A DNA stretch of 62,979 bases from Sinomonas humi (GTDB lineage Bacteria > Actinomycetota > Actinomycetes > Actinomycetales > Micrococcaceae): NCBI RefSeq assembly GCF_000802235.1, contig NZ_JTDL01000136.1, positions 1-62,979 of the forward strand. Reading direction: 5' to 3'. Positions within the stretch are counted from its first letter, which is position 1; every line of letters starts with the position of its first letter. Under the pieces are notes generated by a model. The model made no database searches. It was not told the DNA's origin and saw only the letters and a program-made list of their open reading frames with translations. A program made the translations under genes and the position numbers. Positions 56,315-62,979 of this stretch are shown here, piece by piece.

Positions 56315-56626
56315 TCAGGCGGTGATGCCGGTGATCTTGACCTTGGTCAGATCCTGACGGTGGCCCTGGCGCTTCTTGTAGCCCGTCTTGTTCTTGTACT
56401 TCTGGATGACGATCTTCGGGCCACGGAGGTCCTCGAGGACCTCAGCCGTGACCTTGACCTTGGCCAGCTCGGCGGAATCGGACGTGACCTTCTCGCCGTC
56501 GACCAGCAGGAGGGCGGGCAGCTCGATGGTGCTGCCGGCACCGCCGGCCACGCGGTTGAGGGTCACGAAGTCTCCGACGGAAACCTTCTCCTGGCGGCCG
56601 CCGGCGCGGACAATCGCGTACACCAC
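56315..56626 (-). CDS. rplU: Ribosomal protein bL21
   Basis: 103 residues from GTG 56626 ([20 protein letters not shown]); ends [10 protein letters not shown]. The frame is open upstream to 56767, but family length and the VYAIV start decide it. The leader 56627-56915 is GC-rich with several possible hairpins and holds no other gene; a bL21-type autoregulatory leader is possible but not shown. Confidence 0.95.
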   Translation of the reverse strand: MVYAIVRAGGRQEKVSVGDFVTLNRVAGGAGSTIELPALLLVDGEKVTSDSAELAKVKVTAEVLEDLRGPKIVIQKYKNKTGYKKRQGHRQDLTKVKITGITA

Positions 56627-56915
56627 TGGGAACTCACTTCTCTCGACGTTATTACTGAAAGCTCTTGCGCGCGGCGCCCCACACTGCTGCCTCTGCAGCG
56701 GCTTGGAAGCGCTCGACTGTGCTTCATGCCGTGAGCCCGCGAGGGGATTCCTGGGAGCAAAACCCAAGTGTAGGCGTCAGCACCGAGGATCTAGACTACG
56801 CCAGTCCTCCACCCGGCCGCAAATGACCACCCGCAGCAGGGCAAACACCCTGCCGTGAAGGGCCCGTGCCGGAAGCACGCTGTACAAGTTTAGCCCACCG
56901 AACGGACGTCCCCGG

Positions 56916-58424
56916 TCAGGCGAACTTCGAGGGCGCGTCGAAGAAGTCCCTCTCGTACACGGTCGACTGGTGGAACGCCTCCATCATCGCCCGCCGCTCT
57001 CCAGCCGAAGCGGCTTGGCCTGCCCGGTCGGCGAAGCCGACAGCACGCCTCGTGGCCTCGGCGAACCCCTCGTCAGCGTAGGTCTCGATCCACTCCCCGT
57101 AGGGATGCTCGAGCGATGCCGTTCCGGCCGCAGCCCGCTGGACGTGCCGCCGGTGCAGATCCTCCCCGACCACTGCATATATCCAGTAGCAAGGCAGTAC
57201 CGCGGCGGCGAGAACCGCATAGCTCCCCACCGCGGACGCCGCCATGAGGTGATCGAGGTAGGCCTTCGTCACCGGGCCCTTGACCGACGTCTCGCTCCCC
57301 GGGAGAGGATGTCGGGAGAGCCACGAACGGTGCAGCTCTGCCTCGACCTCGAGGCACACCTGCGCCGAATTCGCCCAGAACGTCTGTTCCTCTTCCGTGG
57401 GAGCGAGGGCGCTGGCCCGCGCGAGCGCCCTCGAGAACCCGTTGAGGTACTGGGCGTCCTGAGCGAGGTAGTACGCAAACTGGGCCTCGGGAAGCGAACC
57501 GGCATCGAGCTGGGCTACGAAGGGCAGCGCATCAATCTCCGCGCGGACCTTGGCGGTCGCATCCCACATCCGAGCGGCGAATTCGCCGTCGGCAAGGGGG
57601 ACCGTCCCCTCGGCATGGTGGAAGTGGTGCACGGGACCGTGGCCTCCACCGACCTCAAGCTCGTCCGACGCAGCGAGAGCGCCGAGCAGCCAGTCCTTGA
57701 CGACTCGCAGCGATGCTGCCCAATCCCCAGTTCGAGCCTGCATCGTGGCGAGGGCCGACGAAAGCGAGCAGCCGGTCCCGTGGGTGTTGCGGGTCTCGAC
57801 ACGCGCCCCCGGCACCTCGATGACGCGCTTCCCCTCGGGCTCGCTCGCATCCACGAGCGCGTCCGGACAGTCCGAGCCCCCGAGGTGTCCCCCTTTGACG
57901 AGGACGGCAGCACCGATGCGTTCCGAGAGTCGTTCCCCTTGCTCGAGCGCGTCGGACCAGCTCTCCGCCGTCGGCTCATCGAGGAGCACCCCGAGCTCCG
58001 GAAGATTCGGTGTGACGAGGTCCGCCTTGGCGAGGAGCCCGCGCAAGGCGGCTGCGGCGTCGTCCGCTAGAAGGCGGTCACCGCTCGTGGCGACCATCAC
58101 CGGATCGAGGACGACGACGCCGGGGCGCACCCGGTCGAGCCACTCCCCCACCGCCTCAATCACCTTGGCGTCCGAGAGCATGCCGATCTTGACCGCGTCG
58201 ACCGCGATGTCCGAGGACACCGCGTCAAGCTGTGCCGTCAGGAAGTCAGGGGGCGGCGTGTGGACGCCCGTGACCCCCCGGGTGTTCTGAGCGGTCAGAG
58301 CGGTGATGGCCGCCATCCCGTAGCCGCCCATTGCCGCGATGCTCTTGAGGTCGGCCTGGACGCCGGCTCCGCCCGAGGGGTCGGAGCCGGCGATGCTCAG
58401 GACGCGGGGAATGCGCCGCCCCAC
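56916..58424 (-). CDS. thiD: ThiD-TenA fusion: HMP(-P) kinase plus thiaminase II
   Basis: 502 residues. Residues 1-265 are hydroxymethylpyrimidine (phosphate) kinase: LSIAGSDPSGGAGVQADLK, ALTAQNTRGV, LDPVMVATSGDRLL, LVTPNLPEL, VLVKGGHLGG, NTHGTGCSLSSA. Residues 280-500 are TenA: DALPFVAQLDAGSLPEAQF, YYLAQDAQYL, the catalytic Cys in LPCYWIY and Glu in VYERDFFD. The fused enzyme salvages thiamine pyrimidine and phosphorylates it. GTG start three bases after the rne stop. Confidence 0.93.
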   Translation of the reverse strand: MGRRIPRVLSIAGSDPSGGAGVQADLKSIAAMGGYGMAAITALTAQNTRGVTGVHTPPPDFLTAQLDAVSSDIAVDAVKIGMLSDAKVIEAVGEWLDRVRPGVVVLDPVMVATSGDRLLADDAAAALRGLLAKADLVTPNLPELGVLLDEPTAESWSDALEQGERLSERIGAAVLVKGGHLGGSDCPDALVDASEPEGKRVIEVPGARVETRNTHGTGCSLSSALATMQARTGDWAASLRVVKDWLLGALAASDELEVGGGHGPVHHFHHAEGTVPLADGEFAARMWDATAKVRAEIDALPFVAQLDAGSLPEAQFAYYLAQDAQYLNGFSRALARASALAPTEEEQTFWANSAQVCLEVEAELHRSWLSRHPLPGSETSVKGPVTKAYLDHLMAASAVGSYAVLAAAVLPCYWIYAVVGEDLHRRHVQRAAAGTASLEHPYGEWIETYADEGFAEATRRAVGFADRAGQAASAGERRAMMEAFHQSTVYERDFFDAPSKFA

Positions 58425-58427
58425 GTC

Positions 58428-61400
58428 TCAGAGCTCCGACGCCGGGACGCCGACGCCCAAGATGAGCGGCGCGTCGCCCTCGGGCTTCTCGGGAGCCGCC
58501 GCTGGCTGGGCCGCGGACGTACTAGTACGGCCCCCGACGGCACTTTCCGATTCGTCGACCCGGGTCACCTCAGCCGATCCTTGGCCGCTCTTGGCGCCGC
58601 GGCTGCGACGCCGGCGACCGTGGCGTTCCTCGCCCGAATGGCGTTCGCCGGTCAGCTCGTCGAACGCGTGGCTCAACGCGTCGAGACTGAGTTTCGGTTC
58701 GGGTTGGGGAGCGATCGGAACTGCCTCACCGACAGGAAGCTCAATCCGCTCGCCACCGATCGTGAGTACGGGTACGGCTGCGGCCGGACTGGCGGGGGCG
58801 GGTGGCGTCGGCGCTGGCTCATGCTGGGGCGTCGTCTTCGGAGCCTCGTCGTGCGCCTCGGGGTGTGCCTTCTCGTCGTCGTGCACATGGGCAGCGTGGG
58901 CCGCGGCAGCCACGGCGGCGAGCGCCGCCCTCGTCGCCTGAGCGCGCGCTTGCCGCTCGGCGTCGTCGACCTCGGCTGGCGGCTGGTGGTGCACGGGGGC
59001 CGGGGCCGGCTCCTGGTCCTGCGGACCGCGACCGCGCCTGCGGCGCCGCTCAGGCCGGACGGCTGCCTGCTGGCCGTCGCCGCGCAACGGCTGGTGCTCC
59101 GACGTGGAACCCTGGGCACGTCCTCGCTCGACCGGCTCCTCGTGGGTGATGACGCCGCGGCCACCACAGACCTCGCAAGTCTCGCTGAAGACTTCGAGCA
59201 GCCCCGTGCCCATCCGCTTGCGCGTCATCTGCACGAGTCCCAGAGATGTCACCTCGGCGACCTGGTGCTTGGTGCGGTCACGGCCGAGGCACTCGACGAG
59301 ACGGCGCAGCACGAGGTCGCGGTTCGACTCCAGCACCATATCGATGAAGTCGATCACGATGATGCCGCCGATGTCCCGCAGTCTCAGCTGGCGGACAATC
59401 TCCTCAGCGGCCTCGAGGTTGTTCTTGGTCACGGTCTCCTCGAGGTTGCCCCCCGAGCCCGTGAACTTGCCGGTGTTCACGTCGATGACGGTCATTGCCT
59501 CGGTGCGGTCGATCACGAGCGAGCCGCCAGACGGCAGGAAGACCTTGCGGTCCAGCGCCTTGTGGATCTGCTCGTCGATCCGCCACTCGGCGAAGACATC
59601 GGCGTCGCCCTGGTACTTCTCGAGGCGACCCAGCAGATCCGGCGCCACGTAGGTGACATAGGCCTCGATCGTGTCCCACGCGTCCTCGCCGCTCACGATG
59701 AGCTTCGAGAAGTCCTCATTGAAGACGTCACGGACCACCTTGATCGTGAGATCGGGCTCCGCGTAGAGCAGTTCGGGCGCGAGGACCTTGGACGATGTCG
59801 CCTGGCCCTGGATCGCCTCCCACTGGGCCCGAAGCCGGTTGATGTCGTGGGTGAGCTCTTCCTCGCTCGCACCTTCGGCCGCAGTACGCACAATGACGCC
59901 AGCGTCTGCAGGCAGGCGATCCTTGAGGATCCGCTTCAGGCGGTTGCGCTCGACGTCGGGCAGCTTCCGGGAGATGCCGGTCATCGAGCCGCCCGGAACG
60001 TAGACGAGGTAGCGTCCCGGCAGCGAAATCTGGCTCGTGAGGCGGGCGCCCTTGTGCCCCACCGGGTCCTTCGTGACCTGAACGAGCACTGAGTCGCCTG
60101 ACTTGAGCGCGTTCTCGATGCGGCGCGGCGCGCCTTCGAGGCCAGCCGCGTCCCAGTTGACCTCGCCCGCGTAGAGCACTGCGTTACGGCCGCGTCCGAT
60201 GTCCACGAACGCCGCTTCCATCGACGGCAGGACGTTCTGGACCTTGCCGAGGTACACGTTGCCGATCAGAGAGTCCTGCTGCGTCTTCGACACGAAGTGC
60301 TCAGCGAGGACGCCGTCCTCGAGGACGGCGATCTGGATCCGGTCTTCCTTCTGCCGGACGACCATCTGCCGGTCCACCGATTCGCGGCGGGCGAGGAACT
60401 CGGCCTCCGTGATCACGTGCCGACGCCGGCCGGACTCGCGGGACTCACGGCGACGCTGCTTCTTGGCCTCAAGGCGAGTCGAGCCCTTGACGCTCTGAAC
60501 GCGGTTGCTCGTGACCTCCGCTCGGCTGCGCGGCGCCCGCACCCGCGTGACGGTGTTGGGCGGGTCGTCGTCGTAGCCGCCCTCAAGCTCGAGATCGCTC
60601 TCGCCGCGCCGGCGGCGGCGACGCCGCCGGGAGGTGACTTCTTCCTGCTCCTCTTCCGACTCTTCTGACTCCTCGGTGGTCTCCTCCGAGCCCTCGTCGA
60701 GACGGCCTCGACCCCGCCTGCCCCGGCTACGACGACGGCGGCGCGCTCCTGCCGACTCGTCGTCCTCGTCTTCCTCGGTCTGGTCGTCGATGGGAACCGA
60801 CGGTGCCGAGCGGGTCACGATGCTGAGATCAGGAGCCTGGAAGATCATCGACGTCGGCGAGAGCGGCTCGCTGAAGAGCGCGGCGAGCGGCCCCATGGCA
60901 GCAGGCTCTTCCTGGCTGCCTTCGGCCTGCGCCTCGGGCTCTTCGGGTTCCTGGGCCGCGGCGGGCTGCGCTTCCGCTGCCTCAGGCGCGGGCTGCGCTT
61001 CCGCTGCCTCAGCGGCGGGCTCGGCCGAGGGCGCCTTGGCGCGGCGCCGGGCTGGCCGCTTGGCTACCCGCGCTGACTGCTCCTCGGCAGCTGGCTCGGC
61101 CTCCGGCTCGGCATCCTCAGCGGTGGCCTCCGACTCTTCCACTGCAGTCTGGGCAGCCTGAGCGGCGACAACCGCACGACGACGCGCCCGCACCGAACTC
61201 TTCGCACGGGATCCCGAGGCGTTGGTCGGCTCTTCCGCTTGCTCACCATCATCAGGAAGGGGGAGCGTCGGTGTTGCAGATTCCGACTTGGAGTCGGCGT
61301 GGGCCGCCGCAGCGCGGGCCGAGGTACGGCGCGAACGCGACTTGGGGGCAGGCGCCCCCTCAGCCGATACGACTGCTTGTGCTCCGGCGGCCTCGATCGG

Positions 61401-61751
61401 TGCCGCGGGTGCTGCCGTTTCGGGCGCCACCTCGACGGGTGATTCCACCTGCGACTCCAGCTCCGCAGGTGCGGCCTTCTTCCGGCTGCGAGGCGCGCGC
61501 TTGGGCTTCTGAGGTGCCTCCGGCTCGGGCGAGGTCGCCTCGGGTGAGGGGTCCACTGGAGCCGGTCCCGCGACGTCGTTCGCTGTTTCCTCGGGCGCCC
61601 CGGCCTGCTCGCGTGAGCCGCTCTCTGGGGACTCGACGGGGCTCCCTGCAGCGGCCTTCGCCCTACGTGGCGCCCGGCGGGCCCTGGCCACGGGCGCGGC
61701 CTCTTCGATGGGACGTTCCGGGCCCTCTTGGGCCTGCTGTTCTGTGTCCAT
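58428..61751 (-). CDS. rne: Ribonuclease E/G
   Basis: About 1107 residues. Core at roughly 460-870: S1 domain (IGNVYLGKVQNVLPSMEAAFVDIG in parts), RNase H-like and DNase I-like subdomains with catalytic Asp in VIDVNTGKF (about 757) and IVIDFIDM, and the zinc-link CEVCGGRG (about 860). It is flanked by a ~450-residue Ala/Glu/Pro-rich N-terminal extension and a ~240-residue C-terminal tail rich in Arg, His and Ala. This is the actinobacterial layout with disordered arms on both sides. The ATG at 61751 has GTGGAG nine bases upstream; the frame stays open to 61997 but composition there is poor. Confidence 0.95.
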   Translation of the reverse strand: MDTEQQAQEGPERPIEEAAPVARARRAPRRAKAAAGSPVESPESGSREQAGAPEETANDVAGPAPVDPSPEATSPEPEAPQKPKRAPRSRKKAAPAELESQVESPVEVAPETAAPAAPIEAAGAQAVVSAEGAPAPKSRSRRTSARAAAAHADSKSESATPTLPLPDDGEQAEEPTNASGSRAKSSVRARRRAVVAAQAAQTAVEESEATAEDAEPEAEPAAEEQSARVAKRPARRRAKAPSAEPAAEAAEAQPAPEAAEAQPAAAQEPEEPEAQAEGSQEEPAAMGPLAALFSEPLSPTSMIFQAPDLSIVTRSAPSVPIDDQTEEDEDDESAGARRRRRSRGRRGRGRLDEGSEETTEESEESEEEQEEVTSRRRRRRRRGESDLELEGGYDDDPPNTVTRVRAPRSRAEVTSNRVQSVKGSTRLEAKKQRRRESRESGRRRHVITEAEFLARRESVDRQMVVRQKEDRIQIAVLEDGVLAEHFVSKTQQDSLIGNVYLGKVQNVLPSMEAAFVDIGRGRNAVLYAGEVNWDAAGLEGAPRRIENALKSGDSVLVQVTKDPVGHKGARLTSQISLPGRYLVYVPGGSMTGISRKLPDVERNRLKRILKDRLPADAGVIVRTAAEGASEEELTHDINRLRAQWEAIQGQATSSKVLAPELLYAEPDLTIKVVRDVFNEDFSKLIVSGEDAWDTIEAYVTYVAPDLLGRLEKYQGDADVFAEWRIDEQIHKALDRKVFLPSGGSLVIDRTEAMTVIDVNTGKFTGSGGNLEETVTKNNLEAAEEIVRQLRLRDIGGIIVIDFIDMVLESNRDLVLRRLVECLGRDRTKHQVAEVTSLGLVQMTRKRMGTGLLEVFSETCEVCGGRGVITHEEPVERGRAQGSTSEHQPLRGDGQQAAVRPERRRRRGRGPQDQEPAPAPVHHQPPAEVDDAERQARAQATRAALAAVAAAAHAAHVHDDEKAHPEAHDEAPKTTPQHEPAPTPPAPASPAAAVPVLTIGGERIELPVGEAVPIAPQPEPKLSLDALSHAFDELTGERHSGEERHGRRRRSRGAKSGQGSAEVTRVDESESAVGGRTSTSAAQPAAAPEKPEGDAPLILGVGVPASEL

Positions 61752-62132
61752 TTGTGCGTACTCCACAAGCCGCCCGCAACGCCGCCACATCCGGCGCCCG
61801 AACGGCACCACGTGCCGGCACCCGCAGGCGCCGACGAAGTCGTCTCTGGTACCCGGGTGGCTGCGGCGTCGCCGACCACTCAGGCCGATGCTGCCCAGGG
61901 ACCCGCGGCCTCTCCGGCCGGCAAGGTGCCGCCGGGGCCAGCGGGCGGCAGACGGGCAGTTCGCCCCTGCGCCCGGCATTGGACCGGCGGTCTTCATGGC
62001 AATGCATCGGACCGGCCGCCGAATGTGGATCGGCGCCCGGCCAACTGCATTGTCTCACATACGCCCCAATCAGCTCGGTGTCAGACGCGCGCCGTAGAAT
62101 CTGGGCAAGCCATCTAGGAAGGAATCATCGTC
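61752..62132. promoter_or_regulatory. Divergent control region of rne and the VKOR gene
   Basis: No gene supported; apparent reading frames on both strands are GC shadows. Long 5' leaders are usual for rne, which often controls its own message. No clear hairpin-plus-T-run terminator seen. The VKOR ribosome site (AGGAAGG) is at about 62116-62122. Confidence 0.4.
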
Positions 62133-62777
62133 ATGACGCAGGCCCCTGCCTCCGCCCAGACCGCGACTTCGACCCAAGCCGAACACGGCCCCGTCATGAC
62201 GAAGAGGATCCCGTTCGCGTGGCTGCTCCTGATTACGAGCGTCGTCGGGTGGCTTGCGTCCGGCGAACTCGTGCTCGAGAAGCTGCAGAAGTTGGCCAAC
62301 CCGAATTTTGTGACTGTCTGCGACGTGAACCCGTGGGTCTCGTGCGGCGAAGTCATGAGTACGTGGCAGAGCTCGCTCTTCGGCTTTCCGAACATGTTCA
62401 TCGGGATCGTCGCGTTCGCCATCACCTTGACCGCAGCGATGGGCCTCTTTGCCGGGGCCGTTTTCCGGAGATGGTACTGGGTCTGCTTCCAAGTGGGGGT
62501 GACGCTCGGATTCGCCTTCTTCGTCTGGCTTTGGAGCCAGGCGCTCTATGCGATCGGGATCCTCTGCCCTCTTTGCATGGTTGTTTGGGCGATGATGATT
62601 CCGATGTTCGTCTGGACGACGATCCGCAACCTCCAGCACGGCGTCATTCCTGCACCGCCAGGCCTCGTCAAGACGCTCGGCGAGTGGGGCTGGATCATCG
62701 TGGCCATCCTCTACGTCGGCGTGATCGCCTCGATCTTCTTCCGCTTCCTCCCGATGTTCGTGCCGTCGACTATGTAG
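62133..62777 (+). CDS. Vitamin K epoxide reductase (VKOR) family membrane protein
   Basis: 214 residues with about five transmembrane helices. The quinone-site CxxC is in ILCPLCMVVW and the loop cysteines in VTVCDVNPWVSCGEVM. Bacterial VKOR reoxidises periplasmic DsbA-like proteins, passing electrons to quinone, so it supports disulphide formation outside the cell. ATG with AGGAAGG upstream. No DsbA partner is visible in the window. Confidence 0.9.
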   Translation: MTQAPASAQTATSTQAEHGPVMTKRIPFAWLLLITSVVGWLASGELVLEKLQKLANPNFVTVCDVNPWVSCGEVMSTWQSSLFGFPNMFIGIVAFAITLTAAMGLFAGAVFRRWYWVCFQVGVTLGFAFFVWLWSQALYAIGILCPLCMVVWAMMIPMFVWTTIRNLQHGVIPAPPGLVKTLGEWGWIIVAILYVGVIASIFFRFLPMFVPSTM

Positions 62778-62796
62778 TCGACCATGTAGTGGCCCC

Positions 62797-62924
62797 GCCC
62801 CTGGTCGTTTCGGCTACGCCAACGTACGCCCCTGGTCGTTTCAGGTACGCCAACTCCCCTCCCTGGCCATCTCGGGTACGCCAACTCCCCTCCCTGGCCA
62901 TCTCGGGTACGCCAACTCCCCTCC
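62797..62924. repeat. 4 x 31-bp imperfect tandem repeat
   Basis: TACGCC occurs at 62815, 62846, 62877 and 62908, a strict 31-bp period. The last two units (CCCTGGCCATCTCGGGTACG plus GCCAACTCCCCT) are identical; the first two differ (CCTGGTCGTTTC). Not in a convincing gene. Confidence 0.8.
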
Positions 62925-62979
62925 CAGCGGCAACCGGCTTGGCGCATGTACGACGGCGGGCGGTGACTTCCATGAGAAG

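Noticed and set aside
58260-60092. 610-codon plus-strand reading frame
   Set aside because: Shadow of rne and thiD-tenA.
62797-62924. CRISPR array
   Set aside because: The repeats are contiguous with no unique spacers and no cas genes are nearby.

Overview
The window is chromosomal DNA from a high-GC actinobacterium. The most likely group is Micrococcaceae (Arthrobacter or Sinomonas type). I infer this from GC-rich codon use, a class Ib nrdHIEF cluster, the rne / thiD-tenA / rplU-rpmA / obg-proB-proA / nadD / rsfS order, a long Ala/Glu-rich RNase E, and frequent GTG starts. Most of the sequence is ordinary housekeeping DNA. Interest is concentrated in three accessory or decaying patches.

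Layout. 1-2.7 kb: end of a methylmalonate-semialdehyde dehydrogenase gene, a uridine-kinase-like gene whose P-loop is gone, and a SnoaL-like remnant. 2.9-10.9 kb: envelope-stress and dormancy-type module with a frameshifted PspC/LiaF-like gene, a CtpE-like P-type ATPase, a universal stress protein, a LuxR-type response regulator, a DevS-like GAF histidine kinase and a heavily decayed phosphoketolase gene. 10.9-17.7 kb: secreted LGFP-repeat polysaccharide deacetylase, several small genes, a 5'-3' exonuclease, a GNAT acetyltransferase and a GH13 glucosidase/trehalose-synthase-like enzyme. 17.9-20.6 kb: an apparent one-gene insertion carrying a 653-residue protein with a C-terminal HEPN-like R-x4-H motif. 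It lies between two homologous hairpin elements, next to nrdF. 20.6-24.6 kb: nrdH-nrdI-nrdE-nrdF with candidate NrdR boxes. 24.9-35.7 kb: LysR regulator, DUF72, DUF2004, metF-metE with a structured leader, ROK regulator, RlmG-like methyltransferase, phytoene-dehydrogenase-like oxidoreductase and an alpha/beta hydrolase.

35.7-38.3 kb: a ketodeoxygluconate branch (eda opposite kdgK plus an IclR regulator, with a likely operator between them). 38.5-42.2 kb: LysM transglycosylase, COG4705 membrane protein, VOC protein and DinB polymerase. 42.2-48.3 kb: prophage debris piled against two tRNA-Ala genes. Two tandem units each have a phage tail-gene 3' end, an acyltransferase on the opposite strand and a copy of a ~344-bp repeat that ends at the tRNA 3' terminus. 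48.4-62.0 kb: conserved block of phosphatase, rsfS, tail-anchored protein, nadD, small membrane protein, proA, proB, obg, rpmA, rplU, thiD-tenA fusion and rne. A VKOR-family gene and a 4 x 31-bp tandem repeat close the window.

How parts work together. metF makes the methyl donor used by metE. nrdH reduces and nrdI activates the NrdE/NrdF reductase. KdgK and Eda act in sequence on 2-keto-3-deoxygluconate. proB and proA make glutamate semialdehyde. The 2.9-10.9 kb genes look like a redox/envelope stress set controlled by the two-component pair. The two accessory patches (17.9-20.6 and 42.2-48.3 kb) are the best candidates for something new: a possible stand-alone HEPN defence gene placed in a duplicated nrd terminator, and stacked prophage remnants that retain surface-modifying acyltransferases. 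All assignments are by reading the sequence and recalled family knowledge; no searches were run.
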